A stretch of 64,000 nucleotides of DNA from Pelagihabitans sp965238025 (GTDB lineage Bacteria > Bacteroidota > Bacteroidia > Flavobacteriales > Flavobacteriaceae): the NCBI GenBank assembly GCA_965238025.1, contig OZ250162.1, positions 186,001-250,000 on the forward strand. The letters run 5' to 3'. A program made the position numbers and the translations under genes. How positions within the stretch are numbered: the first letter of the stretch is position 1; every line of letters begins with the position of its first letter. The notes under the pieces were generated by a model. That model saw only the letters and a program-made list of their open reading frames with translations. It did not search any database and was not told the origin of the DNA. Below, piece after piece: positions 35,316 to 43,358 of the stretch.

Positions 35316-35323
35316 TACCTTTG
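35316..35323 (+). promoter_or_regulatory. -7 element (TAccTTTG) of pruA
   Basis: TACCTTTG lies 32 bp upstream of ATG 35356. No clear -33 TTG. Confidence 0.5.
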
Positions 35324-35355
35324 CAGCTCAATTTTAATCCACAAAAAACACTGTT

Positions 35356-36984
35356 ATGGGTAAAGGTTTTTTTCAAGTACCAACCGCTTACAACGAACCT
35401 ATAAAAAGTTACGCCCCGGGCACTCCCGAACGCGAAGCTGTTCTTAAACAATACAAGGCGTATTATAACGGAACCGTTGAAGTACCTATGTATATTGGCA
35501 AGAAAAAGATAAAATCGGGAAAGACAAAACCGATGTCTCCCCCACATGATCATAAGCATAAGGTCGGAAAATATCATCTCGCCAATAAATCGCATGTGAC
35601 AGATGCTATCGAGACGGCATTAAAGGCTCGCAGCGAATGGGCCAATTTGACCTGGGAACAACGTGCAGCAATTTTTCTAAAGGCTGCAGAATTGATTGCA
35701 GGGCCCTATCGCGCAAAAATCAATGCAGCTACTATGATCGCCCAATCCAAAACCATTCATCAAGCAGAAATTGATGCTGCATGTGAGTTTATCGATTTTC
35801 TACGCTTTAATGTGGAGTACATGTCTCAGATTTATGAGGAGCAGCCCGATTCTGCCGAGGGTATTTGGAATAGGGTTGAATATAGGCCTTTAGAAGGGTT
35901 CGTATATGCCATTACCCCTTTTAACTTTACTGCCATTGCGGGTAATCTTCCGGCAAGTGCGGCAATGATGGGAAATGTGGTGGTTTGGAAACCGAGCGAT
36001 AGCCAAATCTTTTCTGCCAAAGTAATCGTTGATGTATTTAAGGAGGCCGGACTTCCTGACGGCGTCATCAATGTAGTTTACGGGGATCCTGTCATGATTA
36101 CAAAAACAGTACTGGCAAGTCCTGATTTCTCCGGGATTCACTTTACTGGTTCTACCCATGTTTTTAAAGAATTATGGAAGCAGATCGGAAATAACATCCA
36201 CACGTATAAAACCTACCCCAGAATTGTTGGGGAAACTGGGGGAAAGGATTTTATTTTAGCCCATTCATCGGCCAATCCCAATCAGGTAGCGACGGCTATT
36301 GTTCGCGGCGCTTTTGAATTTCAAGGACAAAAATGTAGTGCAGCATCCCGTGTTTATCTCCCAAAATCAAAGTCAAAACGCATTTTGGAACTCGTAAAAA
36401 AAGATGTTGAATCGTTCAACACACCGGGCTCTCCCGAAGATATGTCGAACTTTATTACGGCGGTAATTCATGAAGGTTCTTTCGACAAATTGGCAAAGTA
36501 TATAGATCAGGCCAAAAAAGACAGAAAGGCTAAAATCCTCGTTGGTGGCGGTTATGATAAATCAAAAGGGTATTTTATAGAACCTACGGTTATCGTGACT
36601 ACCGACCCTAAATATACCACAATGGAAACCGAGCTTTTTGGTCCTGTGGTTACCATTTACGTCTACGATGATAAAAATTGGGGCAAGACGCTAAAGCTAG
36701 TTGACGAAACTTCTGAGTACGCCCTTACCGGAGCAGTACTTTCCACCGATCGTTATGCCATAGACGAGGCGACCAAGGCACTGCAAAATTGTGCCGGAAA
36801 CTTTTATATAAACGACAAACCAACAGGAGCTGTTGTTGGGCAACAGCCCTTTGGCGGCGCTCGGGCGTCCGGTACAAATGACAAAGCAGGTTCGGCACAG
36901 AATCTTTTGCGATGGGTTTCACCACGTTTGATCAAAGAAACATTCGTGACACCAACCGATTATAGATATCCGTTTTTAGGCTAG
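35356..36984 (+). CDS. pruA: L-glutamate gamma-semialdehyde (1-pyrroline-5-carboxylate) dehydrogenase
   Basis: A 542-residue aldehyde dehydrogenase superfamily enzyme, the second step of proline degradation to glutamate. Key motifs: YAITPFNFTAIAGNLPASAA and VWKPSDSQIFSAKVI for NAD binding, VGETGGKDFI with the general base Glu, and FEFQGQKCSAASRVYLP with the catalytic Cys. The C-terminal GAVVGQQPFGGARASGTNDK is characteristic of the pruA subgroup. Length matches eukaryote-like, monofunctional P5C dehydrogenases. A strong terminator follows, so it is monocistronic. Confidence 0.97.
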   Translation: MGKGFFQVPTAYNEPIKSYAPGTPEREAVLKQYKAYYNGTVEVPMYIGKKKIKSGKTKPMSPPHDHKHKVGKYHLANKSHVTDAIETALKARSEWANLTWEQRAAIFLKAAELIAGPYRAKINAATMIAQSKTIHQAEIDAACEFIDFLRFNVEYMSQIYEEQPDSAEGIWNRVEYRPLEGFVYAITPFNFTAIAGNLPASAAMMGNVVVWKPSDSQIFSAKVIVDVFKEAGLPDGVINVVYGDPVMITKTVLASPDFSGIHFTGSTHVFKELWKQIGNNIHTYKTYPRIVGETGGKDFILAHSSANPNQVATAIVRGAFEFQGQKCSAASRVYLPKSKSKRILELVKKDVESFNTPGSPEDMSNFITAVIHEGSFDKLAKYIDQAKKDRKAKILVGGGYDKSKGYFIEPTVIVTTDPKYTTMETELFGPVVTIYVYDDKNWGKTLKLVDETSEYALTGAVLSTDRYAIDEATKALQNCAGNFYINDKPTGAVVGQQPFGGARASGTNDKAGSAQNLLRWVSPRLIKETFVTPTDYRYPFLG

Positions 36985-37003
36985 GTTTCTTAGGAATTTT
37001 ATT

Positions 37004-37044
37004 AAAAACCCGAACCTCAAGATTGAGGTTCGGGTTTTTTTTGA
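37004..37044 (+). terminator. Intrinsic terminator after pruA
   Basis: A perfect 16-bp stem (37004-37019 with 37024-37039) has a 4-base loop and continues into a T tract. The 5' arm starts with five A, so it may also work on the other strand. Confidence 0.93.
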
Positions 37045-37119
37045 CTTACAAGTTTTCGATAGAGACAATCTATCCTTACTATAACCGTTGAAAAATAAAC
37101 GAGCTATATAGAAAACAAA

Positions 37120-38115
37120 ATGTACCGACCAAAAATGAGCACCATCTTTAAAGTATTGTTTGCACCACTATTGTGGTTGTTTAACTCTTGTAGTCAACTT
37201 GGGGAACCTGTTGATAAAGCAATTTCGGACAATCATTATTATGATCGTTCAAAATCCGATATCAGATATAGTCCTATGGGCAACTCTTTTGAATTGGGCA
37301 ATACCCCTATGAATGCCCACGTGGCAAGTTTTGAAGTATTGAGTCCGGTTATCAGTAGGGATATAAACCGTATTTACTTTGAAGCAAACCCCGTGGAAAA
37401 TCTTGAGGTTGACCTAAATAGCTTTCATGTTAAAAATGTTGGCTATATGTCGGCTATCGCCCTTGATAAAGACTATGTATATGGTTTTGAAAAATTCCTT
37501 GAAAATCAAAAGGAAAAAGCTAGGGCCATAATCATTAAAGATGCCGATCCCAAGACGTATCTACAAACAAATTGGGACTGGGCCGAAGATGGCACCCATC
37601 ACTTTTTTAAACACCATATCATAAATGCCGACTATGATAGCTTTGAAGTATTGAGCGACTATTTTGCCAAGGATAGTGCTAGGATGTTCATACGAAGAAA
37701 TAATAGATTCGAAGCCTTTAAGGCAGATATCCCATCGTTTAAAATCTTGAAGGGCAATGGCCATGGCATAGACCATACCAATGTCTACTGGTTGCCTTTT
37801 TTTACCGAAAACGCCCACTACCCTATTACATTACCATATGAAAATGAAGACCAGGTTGAATATCTTAATCGCTATTTTCTGCGGATCGCAGATACCATTT
37901 ATTATGATGGCATACCCATGCCGGAAATAGATGCACCTAGTTTTGTGGCCGTAGGGCACGAGTATGGCAAAGACGTTAACCATGCTTATTATGAAAACCA
38001 GATTATTCCCGACGCCGATGTGGCAAGTTTTGAAGATGACAAGGAATCTGGCATTATGGATAAAAACGGAAGGTACAGGAATGGCAAATTGATTCCCAAA
38101 GAACAATCGAATTAG
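37120..38115 (+). CDS. DKNYY-type repeat lipoprotein
   Basis: A 331-residue protein; a second in-frame ATG at 37135 would start nearer the signal peptide. The lipobox is in LLWLFNSC. The body has three to four copies of a pattern resembling the DKNYY family: SFEVLSPVISRDINRIYFEA, SFEVLSDYFAKDSARMFI, SFKILKGNGHGIDHTNVYW and SFVAVGHEYGKDVNHAYYEN. This repeat family occurs in surface or periplasmic lipoproteins of unknown function. It lies between two terminators together with the DinB gene. Confidence 0.75.
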   Translation: MYRPKMSTIFKVLFAPLLWLFNSCSQLGEPVDKAISDNHYYDRSKSDIRYSPMGNSFELGNTPMNAHVASFEVLSPVISRDINRIYFEANPVENLEVDLNSFHVKNVGYMSAIALDKDYVYGFEKFLENQKEKARAIIIKDADPKTYLQTNWDWAEDGTHHFFKHHIINADYDSFEVLSDYFAKDSARMFIRRNNRFEAFKADIPSFKILKGNGHGIDHTNVYWLPFFTENAHYPITLPYENEDQVEYLNRYFLRIADTIYYDGIPMPEIDAPSFVAVGHEYGKDVNHAYYENQIIPDADVASFEDDKESGIMDKNGRYRNGKLIPKEQSN

Positions 38116-38191
38116 AGAACGCGCACCCTTTATTTTGTTATATTTGAGATATTCCCTTAGAACAGGGGATTTGTAACTTAAAACCAGCAAA

Positions 38192-38725
38192 ATGAAAATG
38201 AAATTTTTAACAGTGGCAGTCATGGTATTATCATTCTTTACCATGCAGGCCCAAGACAACCTTGCCCAAGCAACCATTCAGGGTGTTTTGGCAAGTAATC
38301 AAGCACAGGTAATTCAATTGGCCGAAGCTTTTTCTGAAGAGCAGTATGACTGGAGGCCCTCAGAAGGGGTAAACTCAGTTGGTGAAGCCCTAATGCATGT
38401 GGCGGGAGGGAATTATTACCTTGCCTCGAAAATGGGGTTTGCCCCACCTGAGGATGTGGATATGATGGCTTTGGGCAAAATAACCGGTAAGGAGAACATC
38501 ATTGCCGCCTTGAGCAAGTCTAACGCTTTTGTTCTTGAAAAAATCATGGAGGTAGACAATGCCTCCTTGAGTGAAGAGGTCGACTTTGGTTTTGCCAAAA
38601 TGAATAAGCTAGGTGGGCTTTTGGCCATGATGGAGCACAATGGTGAGCACAAAGGTCAATTGATTGCTTATGCCAGATCAAATGGCGTCGTTCCGCCCTG
38701 GAGCGTAAAAACAGAGGAGGAATAG
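38192..38725 (+). CDS. DinB-superfamily protein with signal peptide
   Basis: A 177-residue protein with signal peptide ending TMQAQ. A DinB/YfiT-like four-helix bundle follows: QVIQLAEAFSEEQYDWRPSE, VNSVGEALMHVAGGNYYLAS and GLLAMMEHNGEHKGQLIAYA. Three histidines (in EALMHVAG, MEHNGEH and the same helix) are in the positions used to bind a metal ion. Export is unusual relative to cytoplasmic thiol-transferase members but frequent in Bacteroidota. The enzymatic role is unknown. A terminator follows. Confidence 0.88.
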   Translation: MKMKFLTVAVMVLSFFTMQAQDNLAQATIQGVLASNQAQVIQLAEAFSEEQYDWRPSEGVNSVGEALMHVAGGNYYLASKMGFAPPEDVDMMALGKITGKENIIAALSKSNAFVLEKIMEVDNASLSEEVDFGFAKMNKLGGLLAMMEHNGEHKGQLIAYARSNGVVPPWSVKTEEE

Positions 38726-38751
38726 AGTATTATTAAAAACTTTGTTAGAAG

Positions 38752-38787
38752 AGGGTGTCTAAAAAATATATTTGGACACCCTTTTTC
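38752..38787 (+). terminator. Intrinsic terminator after the DinB gene
   Basis: AGGGTGTC (38752-38759) pairs with GACACCCT (38775-38782), followed by a T-rich tract. The rest of the 318-bp spacer 38726-39043 shows no gene; TAAATTTG at 39010-39017 could be a -7 element for the small frame that follows. Confidence 0.8.
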
Positions 38788-39043
38788 TTTCCTAAAACCA
38801 TCAACCGTCTTACCTAAGTTTTCTCTCCGGAGCGGGGTCAGCCTGATTTCCAAAATTCTACATAATGCAATTTTATCAGTTAAATTCCGTTAGAAAAAGA
38901 CCCCCTTTTTAAACTTTAATCTGTTGAATTCCAGGTAACGGAGGCCATTTTTGGGCTAAAAAGGCAATTTTCAATGTAAATTTAACGTTAAGTAATTGTA
39001 AATTATTCGTAAATTTGTAATATAAACTATAAACACCGCCCTT

Positions 39044-39172
39044 ATGAACAATTCTGAACATAACATCAAGAAGCGTAAAGCCAGTAGCTCGTTTATTGGA
39101 AGAGTGCGGAATTTTATTATCGATTACGCCAAGAATTGCAAGTATTCTTATTTGAGCCTTTTAAATATCTGA
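39044..39172 (+). CDS. Possible 42-aa basic protein
   Basis: Short frame beginning MNNSEHNIKKRKASSSF and ending YSYLSLLNI. Upstream TAAATTTG at 39010-39017 is a good -7 match 26 bp before the ATG. The frame ends eight bases before the convergent rsmG stop. The product is basic and would form a short amphipathic segment (FIGRVRNFIIDYAKN). I cannot match it to a named family; reality depends on conservation. Confidence 0.45.
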   Translation: MNNSEHNIKKRKASSSFIGRVRNFIIDYAKNCKYSYLSLLNI

Positions 39173-39180
39173 TGGCGAAT

Positions 39181-39816
39181 TTAGCCTTTGAATTTCAAGG
39201 GTAGGTATACTACTTTTTTTGTTTTAAAAAAGTCTTCTTTAAAGTAATCGGTCAAGGAGAATTGCTGTACAGTAGTATAGGCTTTTAATTCTTCAGAAAG
39301 ATCACCTCCTTTTAAATACAAAATGCCGTTGCGTCGTTCATGGGCATTTTCTTTTTTGATTTTTCCCTTTACCCAATGCATAAAGGTGGGCATTGCGGCT
39401 ACGGCCCTACTAACGATAAAATCGAACCGCTGATCCAATTCCTCTACCCTCTTGTTGATCGGGCTCACATTTTCAAGTTGTAGACCCGCCACAACTTCTT
39501 CTACCACCCTTACTTTTTTTCCGATGGAATCAACCAGTGTAAACTTGGTTTCAGGAAAAAGAATCGCCAAGGGAATACCGGGAAAGCCACCGCCGGTGCC
39601 CACATCTAAAACGGATGCATTCGGTAAGAACCGTTGTACCTTCGCAATTCCCAACGAGTGCAATACATGACGTAGGTATAGTTCGTCTATATCCTTTCGG
39701 GAAACTACATTTATCTTTTGGTTCCAATCTTTATACAGCGCCGCCAGTTGCCTGAACTGCTGCTGTTGAAGTGGTGAAAGCTCCGGAAAATAGTCAAAAA
39801 TCAATTCAGCATTCAT
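39181..39816 (-). CDS. rsmG: 16S rRNA (guanine-527-N7)-methyltransferase
   Basis: About 211 residues from ATG 39816; an ATG at 39837 would add seven residues. It methylates G527 of 16S rRNA. Motifs: QKINVVSRKDIDELYLRHVL (family signature), VLDVGTGGGFPGIPLAILFP (SAM-binding glycine loop), FTLVDSIGKK and FIVSRAVAAMPTFMHW. Length is typical. It is monocistronic and converges with the small frame at 39044. Confidence 0.96.
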   Translation of the reverse strand: MNAELIFDYFPELSPLQQQQFRQLAALYKDWNQKINVVSRKDIDELYLRHVLHSLGIAKVQRFLPNASVLDVGTGGGFPGIPLAILFPETKFTLVDSIGKKVRVVEEVVAGLQLENVSPINKRVEELDQRFDFIVSRAVAAMPTFMHWVKGKIKKENAHERRNGILYLKGGDLSEELKAYTTVQQFSLTDYFKEDFFKTKKVVYLPLKFKG

Positions 39817-39908
39817 TAAAAATCGTATTTGGCGCAAAAATAGTATATTGGTAGTTCTTATATTTTCTTTTTTGGGAAAGTATTAAGTCCTATAAATGTC
39901 TATTAAAT

Positions 39909-39916
39909 TATCTTTG
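39909..39916 (+). promoter_or_regulatory. -7 element (TAtcTTTG) of the desaturase gene
   Basis: TATCTTTG lies 17 bp upstream of ATG 39934; no clear -33 element. Confidence 0.5.
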
Positions 39917-39933
39917 CCAAAAGATTACGCTGT

Positions 39934-41034
39934 ATGAACACCACGACTATAAAGTTTTCAAGAAAGGATTCCACCAAATTTTTTAAAACACTGAACAAGA
40001 GGGTAAACGAGTATTTTAAAGAGAATAAAATCAAGAAAACAGGTAATTGGCGCTTGCACCTTAAAGCGATTATTATGTTTGCGCTGTTTCTTACCCCTTA
40101 TTTTTTGATGCTCACCCTAAACTTACCCACCTGGGCCTACTTACTTTTATCGGTCGTTATGGGTATTGGTATGGCCGGCGTTGGTATGAATGTGATGCAC
40201 GATGGTAATCATGGCTCCTATTCCAAGAAAAAATGGGTCAACAAACTTATGGGGAGCAGTATCTATATTCTCGCGGGAAATGTGTATAACTGGCAGGTGC
40301 AACATAATGTACTGCACCACACCTATACGAATATTCATGAGCACGATGAAGATTTGGAAGCAGGCAGGATACTTCGTTTCTCGAAACATTCCAAATGGCA
40401 AAAGCACCATCGTTTTCAACATTATTATTCTGTTTTCCTATACGGTTTACTCACCTTTAATTGGGCGATTACTACTGATTTTCAGCAGATGTACCGCTAT
40501 ACCAAACGCAAGCTTTCTTATGGGAAATTCCCGAACCCCATTCTAAACTGGAGCACCCTTGTTGTTACCAAATTATTGTATTTGACCATTTGGATCGTTC
40601 TGCCCTTGATTTTTGCCGAGGTGGCTTGGTGGCAGGTGCTCATAGGTTTCTTTGTCATGCATTATGTTGCCGGGGTCATTTTGAGTGTGGTCTTTCAATT
40701 GGCACATGTGGTTGATGAAGCGGAAACCCCTTTGCCCGACGAAAACGGAACCATGAAAAATACATGGGCCATTCATCAACTATTTACCACGGTAAACTTT
40801 GGTACCAAGAACAGAATCGTTAATTGGTTTACCGGAGGCCTTAATCATCAGGTAGAGCACCATATTTTCCCGAACATCAGTCATGTACATTACACGAAAA
40901 TTTCCAAAATCGTAAAAGAGACGGCAAAAGAGTTTAATTTGCCTTATAATGAATATAAGACTACCAGAAAGGCCATCATTTCGCACTTTCGCCATCTGAA
41001 AGAATTGGGCAAGCGCCCGGCCTTACAAGTATAA
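39934..41034 (+). CDS. Membrane fatty acid (acyl-lipid/acyl-CoA) desaturase
   Basis: A 366-residue integral membrane di-iron desaturase. The three histidine boxes are MNVMHDGNHGSYS, QHNVLHHTYTNIHEHDED and GGLNHQVEHHIFPNI. The QxxHH third box places it near the front-end/DesA-type branch. Two pairs of membrane spans surround the boxes. It would introduce double bonds into membrane acyl chains, for example for cold adaptation; regiospecificity cannot be read from the sequence. It is monocistronic, with a 283-bp spacer downstream. Confidence 0.92.
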   Translation: MNTTTIKFSRKDSTKFFKTLNKRVNEYFKENKIKKTGNWRLHLKAIIMFALFLTPYFLMLTLNLPTWAYLLLSVVMGIGMAGVGMNVMHDGNHGSYSKKKWVNKLMGSSIYILAGNVYNWQVQHNVLHHTYTNIHEHDEDLEAGRILRFSKHSKWQKHHRFQHYYSVFLYGLLTFNWAITTDFQQMYRYTKRKLSYGKFPNPILNWSTLVVTKLLYLTIWIVLPLIFAEVAWWQVLIGFFVMHYVAGVILSVVFQLAHVVDEAETPLPDENGTMKNTWAIHQLFTTVNFGTKNRIVNWFTGGLNHQVEHHIFPNISHVHYTKISKIVKETAKEFNLPYNEYKTTRKAIISHFRHLKELGKRPALQV

Positions 41035-41282
41035 ATATGCTTTAGAAACAGTTTTTAAAGGCTCAATAATCGGTTTATGTTTTAAACAACGATTATTGAG
41101 CCCTTCGTTTTTATGACATTCACAAACTACTTTCAAATAGTTAATAATCAATATTCTTTTCTGGCAACAAAGAATTACAAATGTTTTAATTTTGAAGTTC
41201 GTAACAAAGAATAAAAGATTCCAGCCGGAGTTTATCCTGAACGAGGACGAATGTCGGAGATGAAAAATAAAAGAGTATTGAG

Positions 41283-41302
41283 ATTCCTGCCTACGCAGGA
41301 AT
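41283..41302. repeat. Hairpin ATTCCTGC/GCAGGAAT in the aspartate aminotransferase leader
   Basis: Perfect 8-bp arms (41283-41290, 41295-41302) lie 15 bp before the ATG. The rest of the 41035-41317 spacer has a related ATTCCAGCCGGAGTTTATCC fragment and no gene. Confidence 0.65.
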
Positions 41303-41317
41303 TAAAAATAAATTTAT

Positions 41318-42511
41318 ATGATTGACCAACTTTCAGACCGAATCAATAGTGTAACACCTTCAGCCACTTTAGAGATGGCGGCGAAAGCCCGTGAACTAAG
41401 AGCTGCCGGAAAAGATATTATCGGCCTTAGTCTGGGCGAGCCTGATTTCAATACCCCCGACTATATTAAGGATGCTGCCATACAAGCCGTAAATGATAAT
41501 TACAACTCGTACACTCCGGTTGATGGATATGTGGAACTAAAAGATGCCATCATCACCAAATTTAAGCGGGACAATAAGCTTACTTATGACCGCTCGCAAT
41601 TGGTCGTTTCTACGGGAGCCAAGCAAGCCTTGTACAATGTGGCCCAAGTAGTGCTCAACCAAGGAGACGAAGTTATTTTGCCCTGCCCTTACTGGGTAAG
41701 TTATAGCGATATCGTAAAATTGGCCGGAGGCGTCCCGGTAGAAGTACCGACGAGCTTGGAAAATGATTTTAAAATGACGGCCGAACAATTGGCTGCTGCC
41801 ATTACGCCAAAAACCAAAATGCTCTGGTACTCTTCGCCCTGTAACCCAAGTGGTTCTATTTATAGCAAGGAAGAGTTACGGGCCCTTGCCGATGTATTAC
41901 AAAAACATCCGCAAATTATCGTGGTAAGTGATGAGATTTATGAACACATCAATTATGGGGTAACAGCACATGCCTCTATGGCCGCTTTTGATGATATGTA
42001 CGGTCGTACCGTAACCGTTAATGGGGTGGCAAAGGCCTTTGCCATGACAGGTTGGCGAATTGGTTATATAGGTGCTCCAGCGTATATAGCCCGTGCTTGC
42101 AATAAACTACAGGGGCAAGTGACCAGTGGTGCCAACTGTATTGCACAACGTGCCGTAATTACCGCTTTACTAGAACCGCCCAGCCGTGTACAATTTATGG
42201 TGGATGAATTTAAAGAGCGTAGAAAACTCATTTTAGGATTGCTAAATGCTATTGACGGTTTTAAGTGCAACGAACCGGAAGGAGCCTTTTATGTGTTCCC
42301 CGATATTTCGGCCTACTTCGGAAAAACCTTAAATGGGGTAACCGTTAAAAATGCGTCTGATTTTGCCCTATATTTATTGGAGTATGCCAATGTCGCCACC
42401 GTAACCGGCGATGCTTTTGGTAATGGCAATTGTATACGCATTTCGTATGCGGCCTCTGAAAAGGAGATCCGGGAGGCGGTATCCAGAATCAAGGAGGCAC
42501 TTGCCCAATAA
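41318..42511 (+). CDS. aspC: Pyridoxal-phosphate aspartate aminotransferase (class I, subgroup Ib)
   Basis: A 397-residue aminotransferase catalysing Asp/2-oxoglutarate interconversion with oxaloacetate/Glu, by family. Motifs: LSLGEPDFNTPDYIKDAA, VSTGAKQALYNVAQV, SSPCNPSGSIYSKEEL, VVSDEIYEHINYG and NGVAKAFAMTGWRIGY with the PLP-binding lysine. CIRISYAASEKEI carries the substrate-binding Arg. Subgroup Ib is inferred from length and the RELRAAGKDIIGLSLG N-terminus. It is the last housekeeping gene before the cassette island. Confidence 0.92.
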   Translation: MIDQLSDRINSVTPSATLEMAAKARELRAAGKDIIGLSLGEPDFNTPDYIKDAAIQAVNDNYNSYTPVDGYVELKDAIITKFKRDNKLTYDRSQLVVSTGAKQALYNVAQVVLNQGDEVILPCPYWVSYSDIVKLAGGVPVEVPTSLENDFKMTAEQLAAAITPKTKMLWYSSPCNPSGSIYSKEELRALADVLQKHPQIIVVSDEIYEHINYGVTAHASMAAFDDMYGRTVTVNGVAKAFAMTGWRIGYIGAPAYIARACNKLQGQVTSGANCIAQRAVITALLEPPSRVQFMVDEFKERRKLILGLLNAIDGFKCNEPEGAFYVFPDISAYFGKTLNGVTVKNASDFALYLLEYANVATVTGDAFGNGNCIRISYAASEKEIREAVSRIKEALAQ

Positions 42512-42576
42512 CCATAAGGCCACCTATCTTATATTTTGGGTTTAAATCATTGCTGATTCCGCAACACGCATTACCC

Positions 42577-42742
42577 TCAACGGTCTGGGTATGCCGTGAC
42601 TTGTGCAAAGACCGTCTTGTATTTGCCAACTTTACTACCTACTTTAGATAACTACGCACAACACGGTATATATGCCAGAAGTCGTAGTAATCTTCCACCC
42701 GGCAGGCTGCGCCTTCCGGAAGATATACCCGGACCGTTATCT
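42577..42742 (+). repeat. attC-like folded element A (left edge of the cassette island)
   Basis: The segment from about 42577 (AACGGTCTGGGTATGCCGTG) folds with about 42652-42685 (GCACAACACGGTATATATGC, CAGAAGTCG) as a long imperfect inverted repeat. It is followed by a second small stem (ATCTTCC/GGAAGAT) and ends in the core GTTATCT (42736-42742). The reverse complement of that core, AGATAAC, recurs at 43173. The R'' partner on the left is degenerate. Confidence 0.6.
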
Positions 42743-42746
42743 GCAA

Positions 42747-43178
42747 ATGCAAAAAACCTTTTTCATATTATTTATTTCGGTTACTAATTTGATGTTTTCG
42801 CAAGTCGAGAATGGACAGTTGGAATTTAGAAAGTTGACTGGAAAAGCAATTGATGAAAAAGGTCTACCAATGCCGGGCCAAAGTATTGTAATAAAAGGAA
42901 CGGAAATAGGAGCTCAAACGGACTTTGACGGAAAATTTTGTTTAGCAGTTCCAAAAGACAGGACTATTTATCTCGAGATTTCTTGCTGTTTTGTACCAAT
43001 GTATCAGGAAATAAAACCAAAAATGGACAAAATAAAAATCCGAATTGGACGTGGACGTGGAAAATCTAAAAGAGCCATCAACAAATGGACAAAAATTAGT
43101 TCGGAATCAAAAACTGAATTGGCTAAGGTTTACGCAAGCTCGGAGTTTAAAAAAGTTGCGGAAAACATCTGCAGATAA
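42747..43178 (+). CDS. Cassette 1: CarboxypepD_reg-like exported protein
   Basis: A 143-residue protein from ATG 42747, chosen because it opens the signal peptide MQKTFFILFISVTNLMFSQ; the longer frame reads back through element A. The core is GKAIDEKGLPMPGQSIVIKG, TEIGAQTDFDGKFCLAVP and IYLEISCCFVPMYQEI, the carboxypeptidase-regulatory sandwich seen at plug or surface-protein N-termini. The tail is strongly basic (IRIGRGRGKSKRAINKW). The start lies four bases after the cassette core GTTATCT. The stop codon TAA is inside the 3' core AGATAAC, a classic cassette arrangement. Function unknown. Confidence 0.75.
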   Translation: MQKTFFILFISVTNLMFSQVENGQLEFRKLTGKAIDEKGLPMPGQSIVIKGTEIGAQTDFDGKFCLAVPKDRTIYLEISCCFVPMYQEIKPKMDKIKIRIGRGRGKSKRAINKWTKISSESKTELAKVYASSEFKKVAENICR

Positions 43179-43342
43179 CAAAGGCTAAAATTCATTGCTT
43201 GCGGATTTCCTTTCTTCTGCGCTGAAGCTCCGAAGAACATAGGCGGAAATCACTGGCAAAAAGCTATCTTTAGGTTCGGCTGCCCCGATAGCTATCGGGT
43301 CCGGACGAATCACAGCAACGAACCTTAGCCCAGCCGTTAGGC
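43173..43342 (+). repeat. attC site B (cassette 1/2 junction)
   Basis: R'' AGATAAC (43173-43179) is the exact reverse complement of GTTATCT at the 5' end of the same cassette. R' is GTTAGGC (43336-43342). Arms TAACAAAGGCTAA and TTAGCCCAGCCGTTA pair imperfectly, followed inward by CATTGC/GCAACG. Internal structure includes GATTTCC/GGAAATC and the palindrome CCCGATAGCTATCGGG (43284-43299). At 170 bp it is longer than the commonest attC sites but organised like Vibrio repeats. Confidence 0.8.
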
Positions 43343-43358
43343 AAAATCAATTAAATCA

